Shown here: positions 45,446 to 54,367 of the stretch, piece by piece
Layout: each line of letters begins with the position of its first letter
Numbering within the stretch: position 1 is the stretch's first letter
NCBI RefSeq assembly: GCF_003143975.1
Contig: NZ_QFVR01000002.1
Coordinates: forward strand, 62,001-126,000
DNA from: Kurthia sibirica
Lineage (GTDB): Bacteria > Bacillota > Bacilli > Bacillales_A > Planococcaceae
Direction: 5' to 3'
Length of the DNA stretch: 64,000 bases
Position numbers and translations under genes: made by a program
Notes under the pieces: generated by a model
The model's database searches: none
Told to the model about the DNA's origin: nothing
Seen by the model: only the letters and a program-made list of their open reading frames with translations

Positions 45446-46429
45446 TCAAACCGTAACGAGTGCACTTTTTTTCACGAGCATATCAGCGTAATCTTCTATC
45501 ATGACAGATGCCGTTGGGTACATACCAGCCCCTGGTCCTACTAGCGTAAGCGTGCCGATAAAATTCGTGTCCAATGCGACCGCGTTGTTGACGCCATCAA
45601 TTGCATATAAAGGATGCTCTTGACCAATTAGTTCTGGTCCCACTTTCGCACGAATCACACCTGTTTCGTCAATCGCTACCTCTGCTATATGGCGATAGCG
45701 TTTCCCTATAGCATCTGCTTCTTTCACCTGTTGCAGTGTAATTTCAGAAATGCCAACTACTTCAACATCTGACCACCGCGGCTGCTTACCAAAAGCCAAT
45801 GCACTTAAAATCATCAATTTATTGAATGGGTCATGCCCAGAAACATCATCAAATGGGTTTGCTTCCGCATAGCCTAAGTCTTGCGCGGCTTTTAACGCTT
45901 TTTCAAACGACATACCTTCCGTACGCATCTGCGTCAAAATGTAGTTGGATGTACCATTTAAAATACCCTGAATATGTTGGACGTCATTGACACGTAAAAT
46001 ATTTTCCATCGTCTTAATGACTGGTACACCGCCTGCAGTCGTCGCTTCATAACCAACTCGCACATTATATTTAGCTGCTTTTTGTTGTAACGTTAAGCCA
46101 AACTTAGCGAACATTACTTTATTGGCAGTAACAATATTGATACCTTTTTCAATAGCTTGATCTAAATAAGAGTATGCTGGTTCATCCCCGACAATCGCCT
46201 CAAAAACTACATCCAAGCCACCGACCGCCAAAACATCTTCCATATTGTCTGTTAATAGAGCTGCGTCAATTTTATCGCGTTGCTTAGAGCAATTACGCAC
46301 TAAAATTTTAGCTACTTCAATATCTACGCCTAAAGTTGTTTTAAAATGTTCACGCTTGTCTTTCAAAATATTGTAAATACCTTGTCCTACTGTACCAAAT
46401 CCCAGGATTGCCACTTTAACTACTGTCAT
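45446..46429 (-). CDS. hom: Homoserine dehydrogenase, short form without ACT domain
   Basis: A 327-residue enzyme making homoserine from aspartate semialdehyde. NAD(P) motif GFGTVGQG (10-17), the ANKVMFA segment, YEATTAGGVPVI, GTSNYILTQM and the substrate motif GYAEANPFDDVSGHD are present. It ends without the C-terminal ACT domain of the roughly 430-residue Bacillus Hom, so threonine feedback through that domain is absent. Start is ATG 46429 with GGAGGCG upstream; an earlier ATG overlaps the site. It is downstream of metY and may share its S-box. Confidence 0.92.
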   Translation of the reverse strand: MTVVKVAILGFGTVGQGIYNILKDKREHFKTTLGVDIEVAKILVRNCSKQRDKIDAALLTDNMEDVLAVGGLDVVFEAIVGDEPAYSYLDQAIEKGINIVTANKVMFAKFGLTLQQKAAKYNVRVGYEATTAGGVPVIKTMENILRVNDVQHIQGILNGTSNYILTQMRTEGMSFEKALKAAQDLGYAEANPFDDVSGHDPFNKLMILSALAFGKQPRWSDVEVVGISEITLQQVKEADAIGKRYRHIAEVAIDETGVIRAKVGPELIGQEHPLYAIDGVNNAVALDTNFIGTLTLVGPGAGMYPTASVMIEDYADMLVKKSALVTV

Positions 46430-46727
46430 TTTGCTCGCCTCCATTTGATCATTCTTTCTCTTTCTTATTCGTTCATCTATTTAACAACTTAAAGAAGATT
46501 TTAGCTCATATGATAGGCAATTTCAAGGAAAATCTTCCTTAGAAGGACAAATGTTTTTTTCAGAAGGTCATTTCGTGACAAAAAGAGACTGATCCAGGCT
46601 ATGTTTTTTTGAATTCATCGACAATTATTGCTGTGAAAAATCCTGAATAGAGGATTTTCATAGCGCTTATATGTCCTGTATACAAAAGTCACATAACTAG
46701 AACAGTCCCATCATGTTGATCTTGCGA
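46430..46727. other. Intergenic region between metY and hom
   Basis: No gene. Going downstream from metY, a hairpin TTGCGATT/AATCGCAA overlaps its stop codon, and a terminator-like stem AAAATCCT/AGGATTTT lies at about 46640-46664. The last 230 bases before hom are AT-rich; no T-box or other riboswitch was recognised. Confidence 0.4.
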
Positions 46728-48014
46728 TTAAACAGAAATCGCAATCTTCGCAAAGGCAGTTTCAAGCGCTGCAATAAGATCATCGCTATTCTCAAGACCA
46801 ATCGATAAACGAATTAATTCTTCTGGTACACCCGATGTAATTAATTCTTCTGCGCTCAATTGTTGATGTGTAGTAGATGCTGGATGAATAATGAGTGAAC
46901 GGGCATCCCCTACATTGGCAACATGTGAAAATAATTCGATTTCATCAATCAATTCACGTCCTGCATCACGCCCACCGACAATACCAAATGTTAGTACAGA
47001 ACCTGCACCTTTCGTTAAATATTTTTCTACAAGATGGGCATTTTCACTGTCTTCAAAACCATTGTAATTTACCCATGCCACTTGTTGATGATTTCTTAAA
47101 TAGTCAGCAATTTTTTTAGCATTTTCATTGTGACGTTCCACACGTAGATTAATCGTCTCCAACCCTTGGATGAAGTTGAATGCTGCATCAGGACTTAGAG
47201 TTGGACCAAAATCACGTAATAATTGAACCCGTAAACGTGTAGCAAATGCTGCTGATGCCGTATCTATTCCGTAACGAATACCGTGATATGAAGCATCCGG
47301 CTCTGTATAATCTGGGAACTTCCCACGCGTCCAGTCAAATTTCCCGGCATCCACTACGATACCACCAATTGTCGTACCATGACCGCCAATCCATTTCGTC
47401 GCCGAATGGATGACGATATCTGCACCAAAATCGATTGGATTGCAGCCTACAGGAGAAGCAAATGTGTTGTCGATTATCAGTGGAATTTCATGTTTATGCG
47501 CAATAGCTGCCAATTTTTCAATATCGATAATCGTCAAACTAGGGTTGCCGATTGTTTCTGCATAGATGGCTTTTGTATTTTTTTGAATAGCTGTCTCAAA
47601 GGCTTCTATATTTTTCTCATCTATAAATGTAGTTGTAATTCCATAACGAGGCAATGTATTGGCAAATAAATTGTATGTTCCACCATATAAGCTAGCTGCT
47701 GCAACGATATGATCGCCTGCTCTCGCACTATTCAAAATTGAAAATGAAATGGCTGCCATACCTGAAGAAAGTGCTACAGCTGCCGCACCACCCTCCAGTA
47801 ATGCTACTCGTTTTTCAAAAATATCTACAGTTGGATTCATAATACGTGAATAAATATTCCCCGGCTCTTCTAAAGCAAATAATTTACGCGCATGTTCTGA
47901 ATCATTAAATTGATAGGCAGTTGTACGGTAAATCGGTACTGCAATTGCTCCTGTTACTGGATCCGGCGTTTGACCACCATGTACTGCTACTGTTTCTTTT
48001 TTGAATTCTGTCAT
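46728..48014 (-). CDS. metY: O-acetylhomoserine aminocarboxypropyltransferase (sulfhydrylase, MetY type)
   Basis: A 428-residue PLP enzyme making homocysteine from O-acetylhomoserine and sulfide. Features are VHGGQTPDPVTGA at the start, YSRIMNPT, the GMAAISFS segment, the PLP Lys in IHSATKWIGGHG and the C-terminal RLSIGLEN. Length fits MetY, longer than MetB/MetC. ATG at 48014 has AGGAGG upstream. It is controlled by a SAM-I riboswitch in its leader. Confidence 0.93.
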   Translation of the reverse strand: MTEFKKETVAVHGGQTPDPVTGAIAVPIYRTTAYQFNDSEHARKLFALEEPGNIYSRIMNPTVDIFEKRVALLEGGAAAVALSSGMAAISFSILNSARAGDHIVAAASLYGGTYNLFANTLPRYGITTTFIDEKNIEAFETAIQKNTKAIYAETIGNPSLTIIDIEKLAAIAHKHEIPLIIDNTFASPVGCNPIDFGADIVIHSATKWIGGHGTTIGGIVVDAGKFDWTRGKFPDYTEPDASYHGIRYGIDTASAAFATRLRVQLLRDFGPTLSPDAAFNFIQGLETINLRVERHNENAKKIADYLRNHQQVAWVNYNGFEDSENAHLVEKYLTKGAGSVLTFGIVGGRDAGRELIDEIELFSHVANVGDARSLIIHPASTTHQQLSAEELITSGVPEELIRLSIGLENSDDLIAALETAFAKIAISV

Positions 48015-48078
48015 TTGAAATTCCTCCTAATTATTTATAAATGATGGCAATCGGACATTTAGGAGAAGGTCTTTTATG

Positions 48079-48117
48079 ATAAAATAAAAAACCCTTCTTC
48101 TTTGTAAGAAGAGGGTT
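48079..48117 (-). terminator. S-box expression-platform terminator of metY
   Basis: On the minus strand a stem AACCCTCTTCTT/AAGAAGAAGGGTT is followed by a T-rich run. It lies between the S-box aptamer and the metY start and forms when SAM is bound. Confidence 0.88.
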
Positions 48118-48135
48118 GTATATGTATAGTCCTCC

Positions 48136-48244
48136 CCTTATCTGTCAGATCCGATAAAAAATCTGTAGGATTTAGCACCATGTATAAAAACATACTGGTT
48201 GCTGGGCATCGTAGGGCCTATCCCTCCGCCACTCTTGATAAAGG
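48136..48244 (-). promoter_or_regulatory. SAM-I (S-box) riboswitch aptamer upstream of metY
   Basis: The minus strand has the P1 start CTTTATCAAGAG, the core GGCGGAGGGA and GGCCC, the conserved GATGCCCAGCAACC, the GGTGCTAAATCC segment, and the closing GATAAGG. All conserved S-box elements are present in order. With the terminator next to the gene it should stop metY, and perhaps hom, transcription when SAM is plentiful. Confidence 0.95.
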
Positions 48245-48430
48245 TAATTATTCGATTATGTTGTTCCATCAATTGTTTCTTAGTATAAGATAGCTTGTTC
48301 AAAACGTCAACCGTTTTCTGAAAATTTAATTTTTTATATCAATTTACAATTACCGCAGACATTTTATCATTTCCTTCTCGAATCATGATAAACTTATGTC
48401 AAAATGAACAATAGATTGAGGAGGATTTTC

Positions 48431-48616
48431 TTGTTTAAAAATCCAATCGTCATCATCCTACTGTTATTTATCATTGGTAGTGGTGCATATACTGCGATTA
48501 CAGATGGCTTTGTCCAAATGTTAAAACTATTTTTCTACTTTTTTATCGGTGGACTTGTTGTTTTACTAATCGAATTTGTGAAGCGTCAGCTCACTAATAA
48601 AAAAAGAAACAAATAA
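48431..48616 (+). CDS. Small two-helix membrane protein
   Basis: Sixty-one residues starting MFKNPIVIILLLFIIGSG, with two hydrophobic helices (about 5-23 and 30-50) and a basic tail (KRQLTNKKRNK). Start is TTG 48431 with GAGGAGGA about five bases upstream; an in-frame ATG at 48404 has no site. Divergent from metY. Family not recognised; similar small basic-tailed proteins are common in Bacillales. Confidence 0.7.
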   Translation: MFKNPIVIILLLFIIGSGAYTAITDGFVQMLKLFFYFFIGGLVVLLIEFVKRQLTNKKRNK

Positions 48617-48670
48617 ATGTACAACAAGGTTCCGGAATAATAACTATTTCGGAACCTTGTTGTACATTTA
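48614..48670 (+). terminator. Very long terminator hairpin overlapping the stop codon
   Basis: A perfect 21-bp stem (48614-48634 with 48650-48670), extended by 5 more pairs including one G-U, encloses a short loop. It begins at the TAA of the small gene. TTTTGATTTTT follows. It is longer than an ordinary terminator. Confidence 0.8.
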
Positions 48671-48783
48671 TTTTGATTTTTCTGTTAAATAGCTCTCTTA
48701 TTCCTTTAATTCCTACTAGTAACCAATTAATGTTTTTTCTTCTTTTAAAAGAGGAACTATTACTCTAGAAGGAGATGAATAAA

Positions 48784-50277
48784 TTGACAAAAGCTGATAA
48801 AAAAGAAGAAACAAAAAACAAAGTACTATTTAAAAGTATCGCAATTGCTATCGCATTTTTAGCTCTTATAATTATTACTTTTTTACCGAATGACGGCAGT
48901 GTACCTGTTGCTGGTCAACGAGCACTCGCTATTTTAGCATTTGCCGTCGTACTATGGGTTACTGAAGCTGTTTCTTATCCAATTAGCTCCGCAATGATTA
49001 TCGGTATTATTGCTATATCTATCGGAACAGCACCAATGATTGACGATCCTTCAAAAATATACGGCTCTACTGAGGCACTGAAAATGGGGCTTGATGGCTT
49101 TTCAAACTCTGCTGTTGCTTTAGTGGCAGCTGCATTATTTTTAGCAGCTGCCATGCAAGCAACAAATCTTCATAAACGCCTAGCGCTTTGGGTATTATCT
49201 ATGGTTGGAACGAATACAAAAAGCATCGTTTTTGGTGCTATTATCGTATCAATTGTTCTCGCATTTTTTGTCCCAAGTGCTACAGCTCGTGCTGGCACCG
49301 TCGTGCCGATATTACTCGGTATGGTTGCCGCCTTTGGTCTTCAAAAAAATAGTAAATTAGCCGCTTTACTCATTATTACTGCTGTACAATCCGTTTCAAT
49401 ATGGAATATAGGTATCAAAACAGCTGCTGCTCAAAATATGGTTGCATTGAGCTTTATCAATAAAGAATTCAATATTGATGTTACCTGGCTACAATGGTTT
49501 ACCTACGCAGCACCGTTCTCTGTTATTATGTCGATTATTTTATTTTTTGTAATGATTAACTTGATTAAACCAGAAACAAATCGTATTGATGGTGGAAAAG
49601 AGCTCATCAAAAAACAGTTGCATGAACTTGGAAAGCTAAGTGCAGCTGAAATACGCCTCATTATCGTTGCAATATTATTACTATTCTTCTGGTCTACTGA
49701 AGGAATCGTTCATCCGCTAGATACAACGACTGTAACAATTATTGCTATTGCCATTTTACTAACGCCAAAAATTGGTGTATTCACTTCATGGGGAGAAGCT
49801 GAAAAAGCCATACCATGGGGAACAATCATTGTCTTTGCTGTCGGCATTGCACTCGGAACGTTGTTGCTCGATACGCAAGGCGCTCAATGGTTATCAACAA
49901 CCGTTTTTGGTAGTCTTGGTTTGGATACGATGCCTCTACTCGCTACAATCGCACTCGTATCAGCTTTTAACATTATTATTCACCTGGGATTTGCGAGCGC
50001 GACAAGTTTATCATCCGCGCTTATTCCTATATTTATCGCTTTAACGACAACATTAAACCTTGGCGATCAAACGATTGGTTTCGTCATTATCCAACAATTT
50101 GTCATCAGTTTTGGTTTCTTGCTGCCGATTAGCGCACCTCAAAATATGCTTGCTTACGGTACTGGGGCATTCACAGTCAAAGATTTCCTAAAGTCTGGTA
50201 TTCCTTTGACAATTGCCGCTTACTTACTCGTACTATTATTCAGTGCAACCTATTGGAAATGGCTGGGCTTACTATAA
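48784..50277 (+). CDS. DASS/SLC13-family sodium-coupled dicarboxylate or anion transporter
   Basis: A 497-residue protein with about 12 helices, matching the divalent anion:sodium symporter family. Characteristic segments are LWVTEAVSYPISSA, VPSATARAGTVVPI in the first half and FASATSLSSALIPI in the second. Likely substrates are succinate, malate, citrate or related anions. Start is probably TTG 48784, nine bases after AGAAGGAG; the ATG at 48775 touches the site. Confidence 0.87.
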   Translation: MTKADKKEETKNKVLFKSIAIAIAFLALIIITFLPNDGSVPVAGQRALAILAFAVVLWVTEAVSYPISSAMIIGIIAISIGTAPMIDDPSKIYGSTEALKMGLDGFSNSAVALVAAALFLAAAMQATNLHKRLALWVLSMVGTNTKSIVFGAIIVSIVLAFFVPSATARAGTVVPILLGMVAAFGLQKNSKLAALLIITAVQSVSIWNIGIKTAAAQNMVALSFINKEFNIDVTWLQWFTYAAPFSVIMSIILFFVMINLIKPETNRIDGGKELIKKQLHELGKLSAAEIRLIIVAILLLFFWSTEGIVHPLDTTTVTIIAIAILLTPKIGVFTSWGEAEKAIPWGTIIVFAVGIALGTLLLDTQGAQWLSTTVFGSLGLDTMPLLATIALVSAFNIIIHLGFASATSLSSALIPIFIALTTTLNLGDQTIGFVIIQQFVISFGFLLPISAPQNMLAYGTGAFTVKDFLKSGIPLTIAAYLLVLLFSATYWKWLGLL

Positions 50278-50282
50278 AAAAC

Positions 50283-50323
50283 GGCTCTTTTCAACTTATT
50301 TCAAGTTGCTGATGAGCCATTTT
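50283..50323 (+). terminator. Terminator of the DASS transporter gene
   Basis: GGCTC/GAGCC outer stem with an inner CAACTT/AAGTTG stem, followed by ATTTT. Confidence 0.6.
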
Positions 50324-50415
50324 CCACTGCATTTATAAATAGCTTTGTCTATGCATAGTAAGTGATAATCAGCTATAGTAATAGTATCTTATTACTTAGT
50401 TAGGAGCTGGATGAA

Positions 50416-51153
50416 ATGAATGAAGTGAAAGCCTTACAAAGAAATCACACATCAGTACGAAAATATACGGGGGAAGAAATTCCAAAAGAAGTAGTGTATG
50501 ATCTCGTACAAACAGCACAAATGGCTGCTACATCACATTTTGTACAAGCATATAGTGTCATTTATGTAACCGATGAAGAAAAAAAAATGAAACTTGGTGA
50601 ATTAACAAAAAATGATTTCCAATTCAAAACAGCCGGGGCTTCTTTTTTATTTTGTGTTGACTTCAAACGTCTACAACTAGCTGCAAAAAAACACGCAATT
50701 GATATCGTTGCAGACTCTGCAGAAAATCTATTAGTTGGCGTCGCAGATGTTAGCTTATTTGCACAAAATTTTGTCATTGCAGCAGAATCAGAGGGCTATG
50801 GCATTTGCTATATTGGGGGCGCTCGTAATAACCCAACCGAAATTAGTGAATTATTCGATTTACCAGACTATGTTTTTCCAATGTTCGCTATGACGATTGG
50901 TACACCTACCAAAGTCAATGATACAAAACCACGTCTACCTGTTGAAGCAATCATCCATGAAAATGGTTATGATGAAGCGAAGTATGAGCAATTATTAACG
51001 CAATACGATGAGTTATTAGGAAATTATTATCTAAATCGTAATGCCAATCAAAAAGTCTCTAGTTGGACAAAACAAATGGCCGACTATTTAGTAGAACAAA
51101 AGCGACCATTTATCAAAGATTATCTTGCAAAACAAGGATTTACTTGGAAATAA
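50416..51153 (+). CDS. NfsA/NfrA-type NADPH-dependent FMN nitroreductase
   Basis: A 245-residue flavoprotein of typical NfrA size. N-terminal HTSVRKYTGEEIPKE, QMAATSHFVQAYSVI, GYGICYIGGARNNP and a C-terminal YLAKQGFTWK fit the family. It reduces nitro compounds, quinones or disulfides with NADPH. ATG 50416 is preceded by AGGAGC. It is monocistronic. Confidence 0.9.
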   Translation: MNEVKALQRNHTSVRKYTGEEIPKEVVYDLVQTAQMAATSHFVQAYSVIYVTDEEKKMKLGELTKNDFQFKTAGASFLFCVDFKRLQLAAKKHAIDIVADSAENLLVGVADVSLFAQNFVIAAESEGYGICYIGGARNNPTEISELFDLPDYVFPMFAMTIGTPTKVNDTKPRLPVEAIIHENGYDEAKYEQLLTQYDELLGNYYLNRNANQKVSSWTKQMADYLVEQKRPFIKDYLAKQGFTWK

Positions 51154-51187
51154 TTCTACTAGCCTCTAAACAAAATTAAAAATGGTT

Positions 51188-51360
51188 GAGCCGGGTACAG
51201 AACAAAAATAGTATGTCTCCCATACGAATCATCACATCAATTGAACGCGCAGAAAACGACTCCTGCGGGAATAACATGAGCTGAAACCCCCACAAGAAAG
51301 CAGTGACGAGGCGTTTGAAGTCATGTCCGCGGAAAGCGTTTTTCGAAGCAGAAATTGATT
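51188..51360. repeat. Interspersed palindromic repeat (full copy)
   Basis: About 170 bases beginning GAGCCGGG. The core is ACGACTCCTGCGGGAATAA, then CAGTGACGAGGCG and CCGCGGAAAGCG. The two ends are imperfect inverted complements (TCAATTGAACGCGCAG with a CGAAGCAGAAATTGATTGA arm). The left 130 bases match 57359-57490 closely. Such 100-180 base repeats with a GACTCCTGCGGGA core are widespread between genes in Bacillaceae and Planococcaceae genomes, as far as I recall. Confidence 0.75.
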
Positions 51361-51369
51361 GAAATAAAT

Positions 51370-51403
51370 AATCCCGTATGATTTCGAAAAATCATACGGG
51401 ATT
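51370..51403. terminator. Hairpin next to the repeat, terminator-like
   Basis: A perfect 15-bp stem (51370-51384 with 51389-51403, loop CGAA) followed by TTCT. It directly follows the palindromic repeat. The rest of the gap to 51589 holds no gene. Confidence 0.7.
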
Positions 51404-51589
51404 TTCTCTGTTGAAAATACGTTTGTCTCAGACTCTTTTTGATTCTGATGCAAATGCTTGCAGAAAATATAAAAAGTATCAATTTCAACTTTAAAAACAG
51501 CGACAGCTAATGCAGTTTCATAAATTAGCCTTGTACACGAAAGCTACTCTCCAAGAAAATCACTTCTTATGTTCCTCTTTTGATTTACT

Positions 51590-52624
51590 TCAAGGTTTCT
51601 CTTGATTTTCTCTAACGCTACCTCGATTTGTTTTAAAGGTAATACTTAATTCAATTTGGCGTAGTGTTCGTTCCAGCTCTGCTAATTCTTTATAGGCTTC
51701 ATTCAAAGAAATTTCCTTAAAATGAATTTTATCTGCAGGCTTCATTTGACCGAACTTATATAAATCAGCTGTACAAATTTGTGCTACTCGAGGATAACCA
51801 CCTGTCGTTTGTCTATCTGCTAACAACACAATTGGCAGCCCATTATTTGAGATTTGGACAGTACCATTAGCAATCGCTTCTGACACCATTTCGCTATCGC
51901 TTATTTTCTCTAATGACTGACCCTCTAACCGATAACCCATACGATCTGACGATGAAGCAATTGTATATTGTTGCAAAGTGAATTTCTGCTGACTCTCTTC
52001 ATTAAACCAATCATATTCAGGCCCTTTTATAAAACGAATCATAAAAGTTGAACGATTTTTTTTATAAAAATCTGGTCTTACATGCCAAGAGGTTCCATTA
52101 AATGCACCAATCGTGTCCGTTGCCAATTGCTGTGTCATAGCAAGACGTTGCGATGTCACTTGACCTATTTCAATCCGATCATCTACTTGTAATGCTCTTC
52201 CCTTAAATCCACCAACCTTTGCACGTAAATACGTACTATGACTACCAAGAAAATCTTCTAAACTAAAACCACCACTGACAGCTAGATAGCTACGTAAACC
52301 TGTAATTGCCCCTTTAAATTTAAGAATACTTCCGGCTTTTATAAATACTGGTCGCCACTGTGGAACGGGTATATGATCAATTACTGGATGCAAATCGCCA
52401 CCAGTAATTGCAATTAACATATCCTTGTCAGCTCTAAGAATCGTACCACGCATTGTTATTTCTAGACAAGCACTACTACGCGTATTTCCTACGATTATAT
52501 TTGCTATTTTTAAAGCATATGAATCCATTGCACCACTAACGATGATACCGAGATTTTGATGACCGATTCGTCCCTCATCTTGAAAACTAGCCAGTGTTCC
52601 GCCCTTAACGCATGTGATCGACAT
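51590..52624 (-). CDS. pxpC: 5-oxoprolinase subunit C (PxpC/KipA, biotin-dependent carboxyltransferase family)
   Basis: A 344-residue protein. CVKGGTLASFQDEGRIGHQ at the N terminus, AMDSYALKIAN, ITGGDLHPVID, RSYLAVSGGF and LADRQTTGGYPRVAQI are typical. With PxpA and PxpB it hydrolyses 5-oxoproline to glutamate using ATP. Historically KipA/KipI were named as a kinase inhibitor pair. It overlaps pxpB by 20 bases, so translation is coupled. Confidence 0.92.
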   Translation of the reverse strand: MSITCVKGGTLASFQDEGRIGHQNLGIIVSGAMDSYALKIANIIVGNTRSSACLEITMRGTILRADKDMLIAITGGDLHPVIDHIPVPQWRPVFIKAGSILKFKGAITGLRSYLAVSGGFSLEDFLGSHSTYLRAKVGGFKGRALQVDDRIEIGQVTSQRLAMTQQLATDTIGAFNGTSWHVRPDFYKKNRSTFMIRFIKGPEYDWFNEESQQKFTLQQYTIASSSDRMGYRLEGQSLEKISDSEMVSEAIANGTVQISNNGLPIVLLADRQTTGGYPRVAQICTADLYKFGQMKPADKIHFKEISLNEAYKELAELERTLRQIELSITFKTNRGSVRENQEKP

Positions 52625-53363
52625 TGGCTAATCCTCCTTTAATAGTGTTAAATTCTTCTACTGATATAGCTTTAAAACGCAGCCATACGCCACCTTTAAG
52701 TAAGGTTGGTTCTTTGTGTTCCGGTCGGAATAAGTCAATTGGTGTGCGACCAATTATTTGCCAACCACCAGGTGTTTCAATTGGATAAACACCTGTTTGA
52801 GAGCCGGCAATCCCTACGGAACCCGCTTCAATTTTCAAACGTGGTGCTTGTTTACGTGGCGTTGCAATTTCTGGATTTAGGCCACCTAAAAATGGAAACC
52901 CAGGAGCAAAACCAAGCATATATACTAAATATTCTGCTTCGCCATGCTTTTTAATCACTTCTTCCACCGTCATGTGATGATAATCCGCAACATATTGTAA
53001 ATCAGGGCCGTACTCGCCACCATAACATACTGGAAGATCGATGATTGTTTTTTCTAAAACTAGTTCATTTACTTCCTGTGTGAGTAGCGGTTCTATTTGT
53101 TGACGAACCCAGTCATAAGGATTGATATCGATAATTGTATGTTGCTCTGCGATTTTCCTCATAATCGTAATAGCATCAAATTCGATTGTTACACTAGCGA
53201 ATGAAGGAATCATTTCTTTATGGAAATTTATTTTTGCATCATGAAAAAGTTTTATAAATATTTGAATCCGATGATACGTCGTTAAATCAATATCTTTTCC
53301 GAACTCGATACGTATTGCTGAATCGCCTACTGGAGATATTCGTGCGTATTCATTTAAAATCAT
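52605..53363 (-). CDS. pxpB: 5-oxoprolinase subunit B (PxpB/KipI)
   Basis: A 252-residue protein. SPVGDSAIRIEFG near the start, LPVCYGGEYGPDL in the middle, and LGFAPGFPFLGGL, then GSVGIAGSQTGVYPIETPGGW are hallmark sequences. In B. subtilis KipI also inhibits the sporulation kinase KinA; whether it does so here is not known. The gene diverges from pxpA at 53591. Confidence 0.93.
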   Translation of the reverse strand: MILNEYARISPVGDSAIRIEFGKDIDLTTYHRIQIFIKLFHDAKINFHKEMIPSFASVTIEFDAITIMRKIAEQHTIIDINPYDWVRQQIEPLLTQEVNELVLEKTIIDLPVCYGGEYGPDLQYVADYHHMTVEEVIKKHGEAEYLVYMLGFAPGFPFLGGLNPEIATPRKQAPRLKIEAGSVGIAGSQTGVYPIETPGGWQIIGRTPIDLFRPEHKEPTLLKGGVWLRFKAISVEEFNTIKGGLANVDHMR

Positions 53364-53386
53364 GTCATCACCCCTGATTACCGAAT

Positions 53387-53406
53387 TTCGGAATTTTAAT
53401 TCTGAA
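53387..53406. promoter_or_regulatory. Candidate operator in the pxp divergent promoter region
   Basis: An imperfect 20-base palindrome TTCGGAATT-TT-AATTCTGAA lies close to the pxpB start. A related TTCC-N7-GGAA motif is near 53520-53535, before pxpA. They could be binding sites for the IclR-type KipR regulator encoded at 56436. Confidence 0.35.
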
Positions 53407-53590
53407 TATAGGAATAAGTATAATTTCCACAGCCTATTTTCGCAATAATTATTTCAAAAAAATCGCACAATTCAATCTATACAGCGTTTTCATTTTGTGT
53501 TATTATTCGAAATACGAGTTCCTTATTACGGAATGAGTGAACTGAAAAACGGTACTGTTAATCATTTCCAATACATAAAGGAGGAATTTC

Positions 53591-54349
53591 ATGTTTAAAG
53601 TTGATTTGAATTGCGATTTAGGTGAAAGTTTTGGTGCACATAAAATGGGCAATGATGCAGAAATTTTAGATTTCGTATCATCAGCCAATATTGCTTGTGG
53701 TTTTCACGCTGGCGATCCAACTGTTATGAAAGATACTGTCGAGCTCGCTTTGGCGAAAAACGTCAAAATTGGTGCTCACCCAGGAATGCCTGATTTGGCA
53801 GGTTTTGGTCGTAGAAATATAGCGATTTCACCGCAGGAGGCTTTCAATATTGTCGTTTATCAAATCGGCGCTCTAAATGGCTTTACAACAGCACTTGGAG
53901 GTAAACTTGAACATGTTAAACCACATGGTGCACTTTATAATATGGCTGCTAAGGATCCGTTGCTCGCAACAGCCATCGCTGAAGCTGTTTATGCCATCAA
54001 TCCTGAGTTAGTATTGTATGGTCTATCAGGAAGCGCCTTAATTAGCGCAGGTGAAAAAATCGGACTCACCACAGCGAGCGAAGTTTTTTCTGACCGTACT
54101 TATCAAGAGAATGGTTCGTTGACAGCTCGTTCACAGTCTGATGCATTAATTACAGATGATCGTCTTGCTGTATCACAAGTAATGACGATGATTAAAAGTG
54201 GTTTTGTACAAACACAACAACAAACGAAATACTCTATATTAGCAGATACAGTTTGTATCCATGGGGATGGCCTACATGCACTTAAATTTGCTCAATATAT
54301 CAATCAGACATTAACAGAAAACAGCATTTCTATAGTGCCTTTCCGTTAG
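53591..54349 (+). CDS. pxpA: 5-oxoprolinase subunit A (PxpA/YcsF, LamB/YcsF family)
   Basis: A 252-residue protein beginning [17 protein letters not shown], with [44 protein letters not shown] and [12 protein letters not shown]. It is the catalytic-core partner of PxpBC. ATG follows GGAGGA. It heads an operon with an NRAMP-like transporter and ycsI. Confidence 0.94.
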   Translation: MFKVDLNCDLGESFGAHKMGNDAEILDFVSSANIACGFHAGDPTVMKDTVELALAKNVKIGAHPGMPDLAGFGRRNIAISPQEAFNIVVYQIGALNGFTTALGGKLEHVKPHGALYNMAAKDPLLATAIAEAVYAINPELVLYGLSGSALISAGEKIGLTTASEVFSDRTYQENGSLTARSQSDALITDDRLAVSQVMTMIKSGFVQTQQQTKYSILADTVCIHGDGLHALKFAQYINQTLTENSISIVPFR

Positions 54350-54367
54350 GACAAAGGGGGCTTCCAC

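Noticed and set aside
46430-46727. T-box or second S-box before hom
   Set aside because: No T-box sequence or S-box core is present; only terminator-like stems were seen.
51232-51453. 73-residue frame on the minus strand
   Set aside because: It lies wholly in the palindromic repeat and its hairpin; a near-identical tail peptide appears at 57403 because the DNA repeat is shared.
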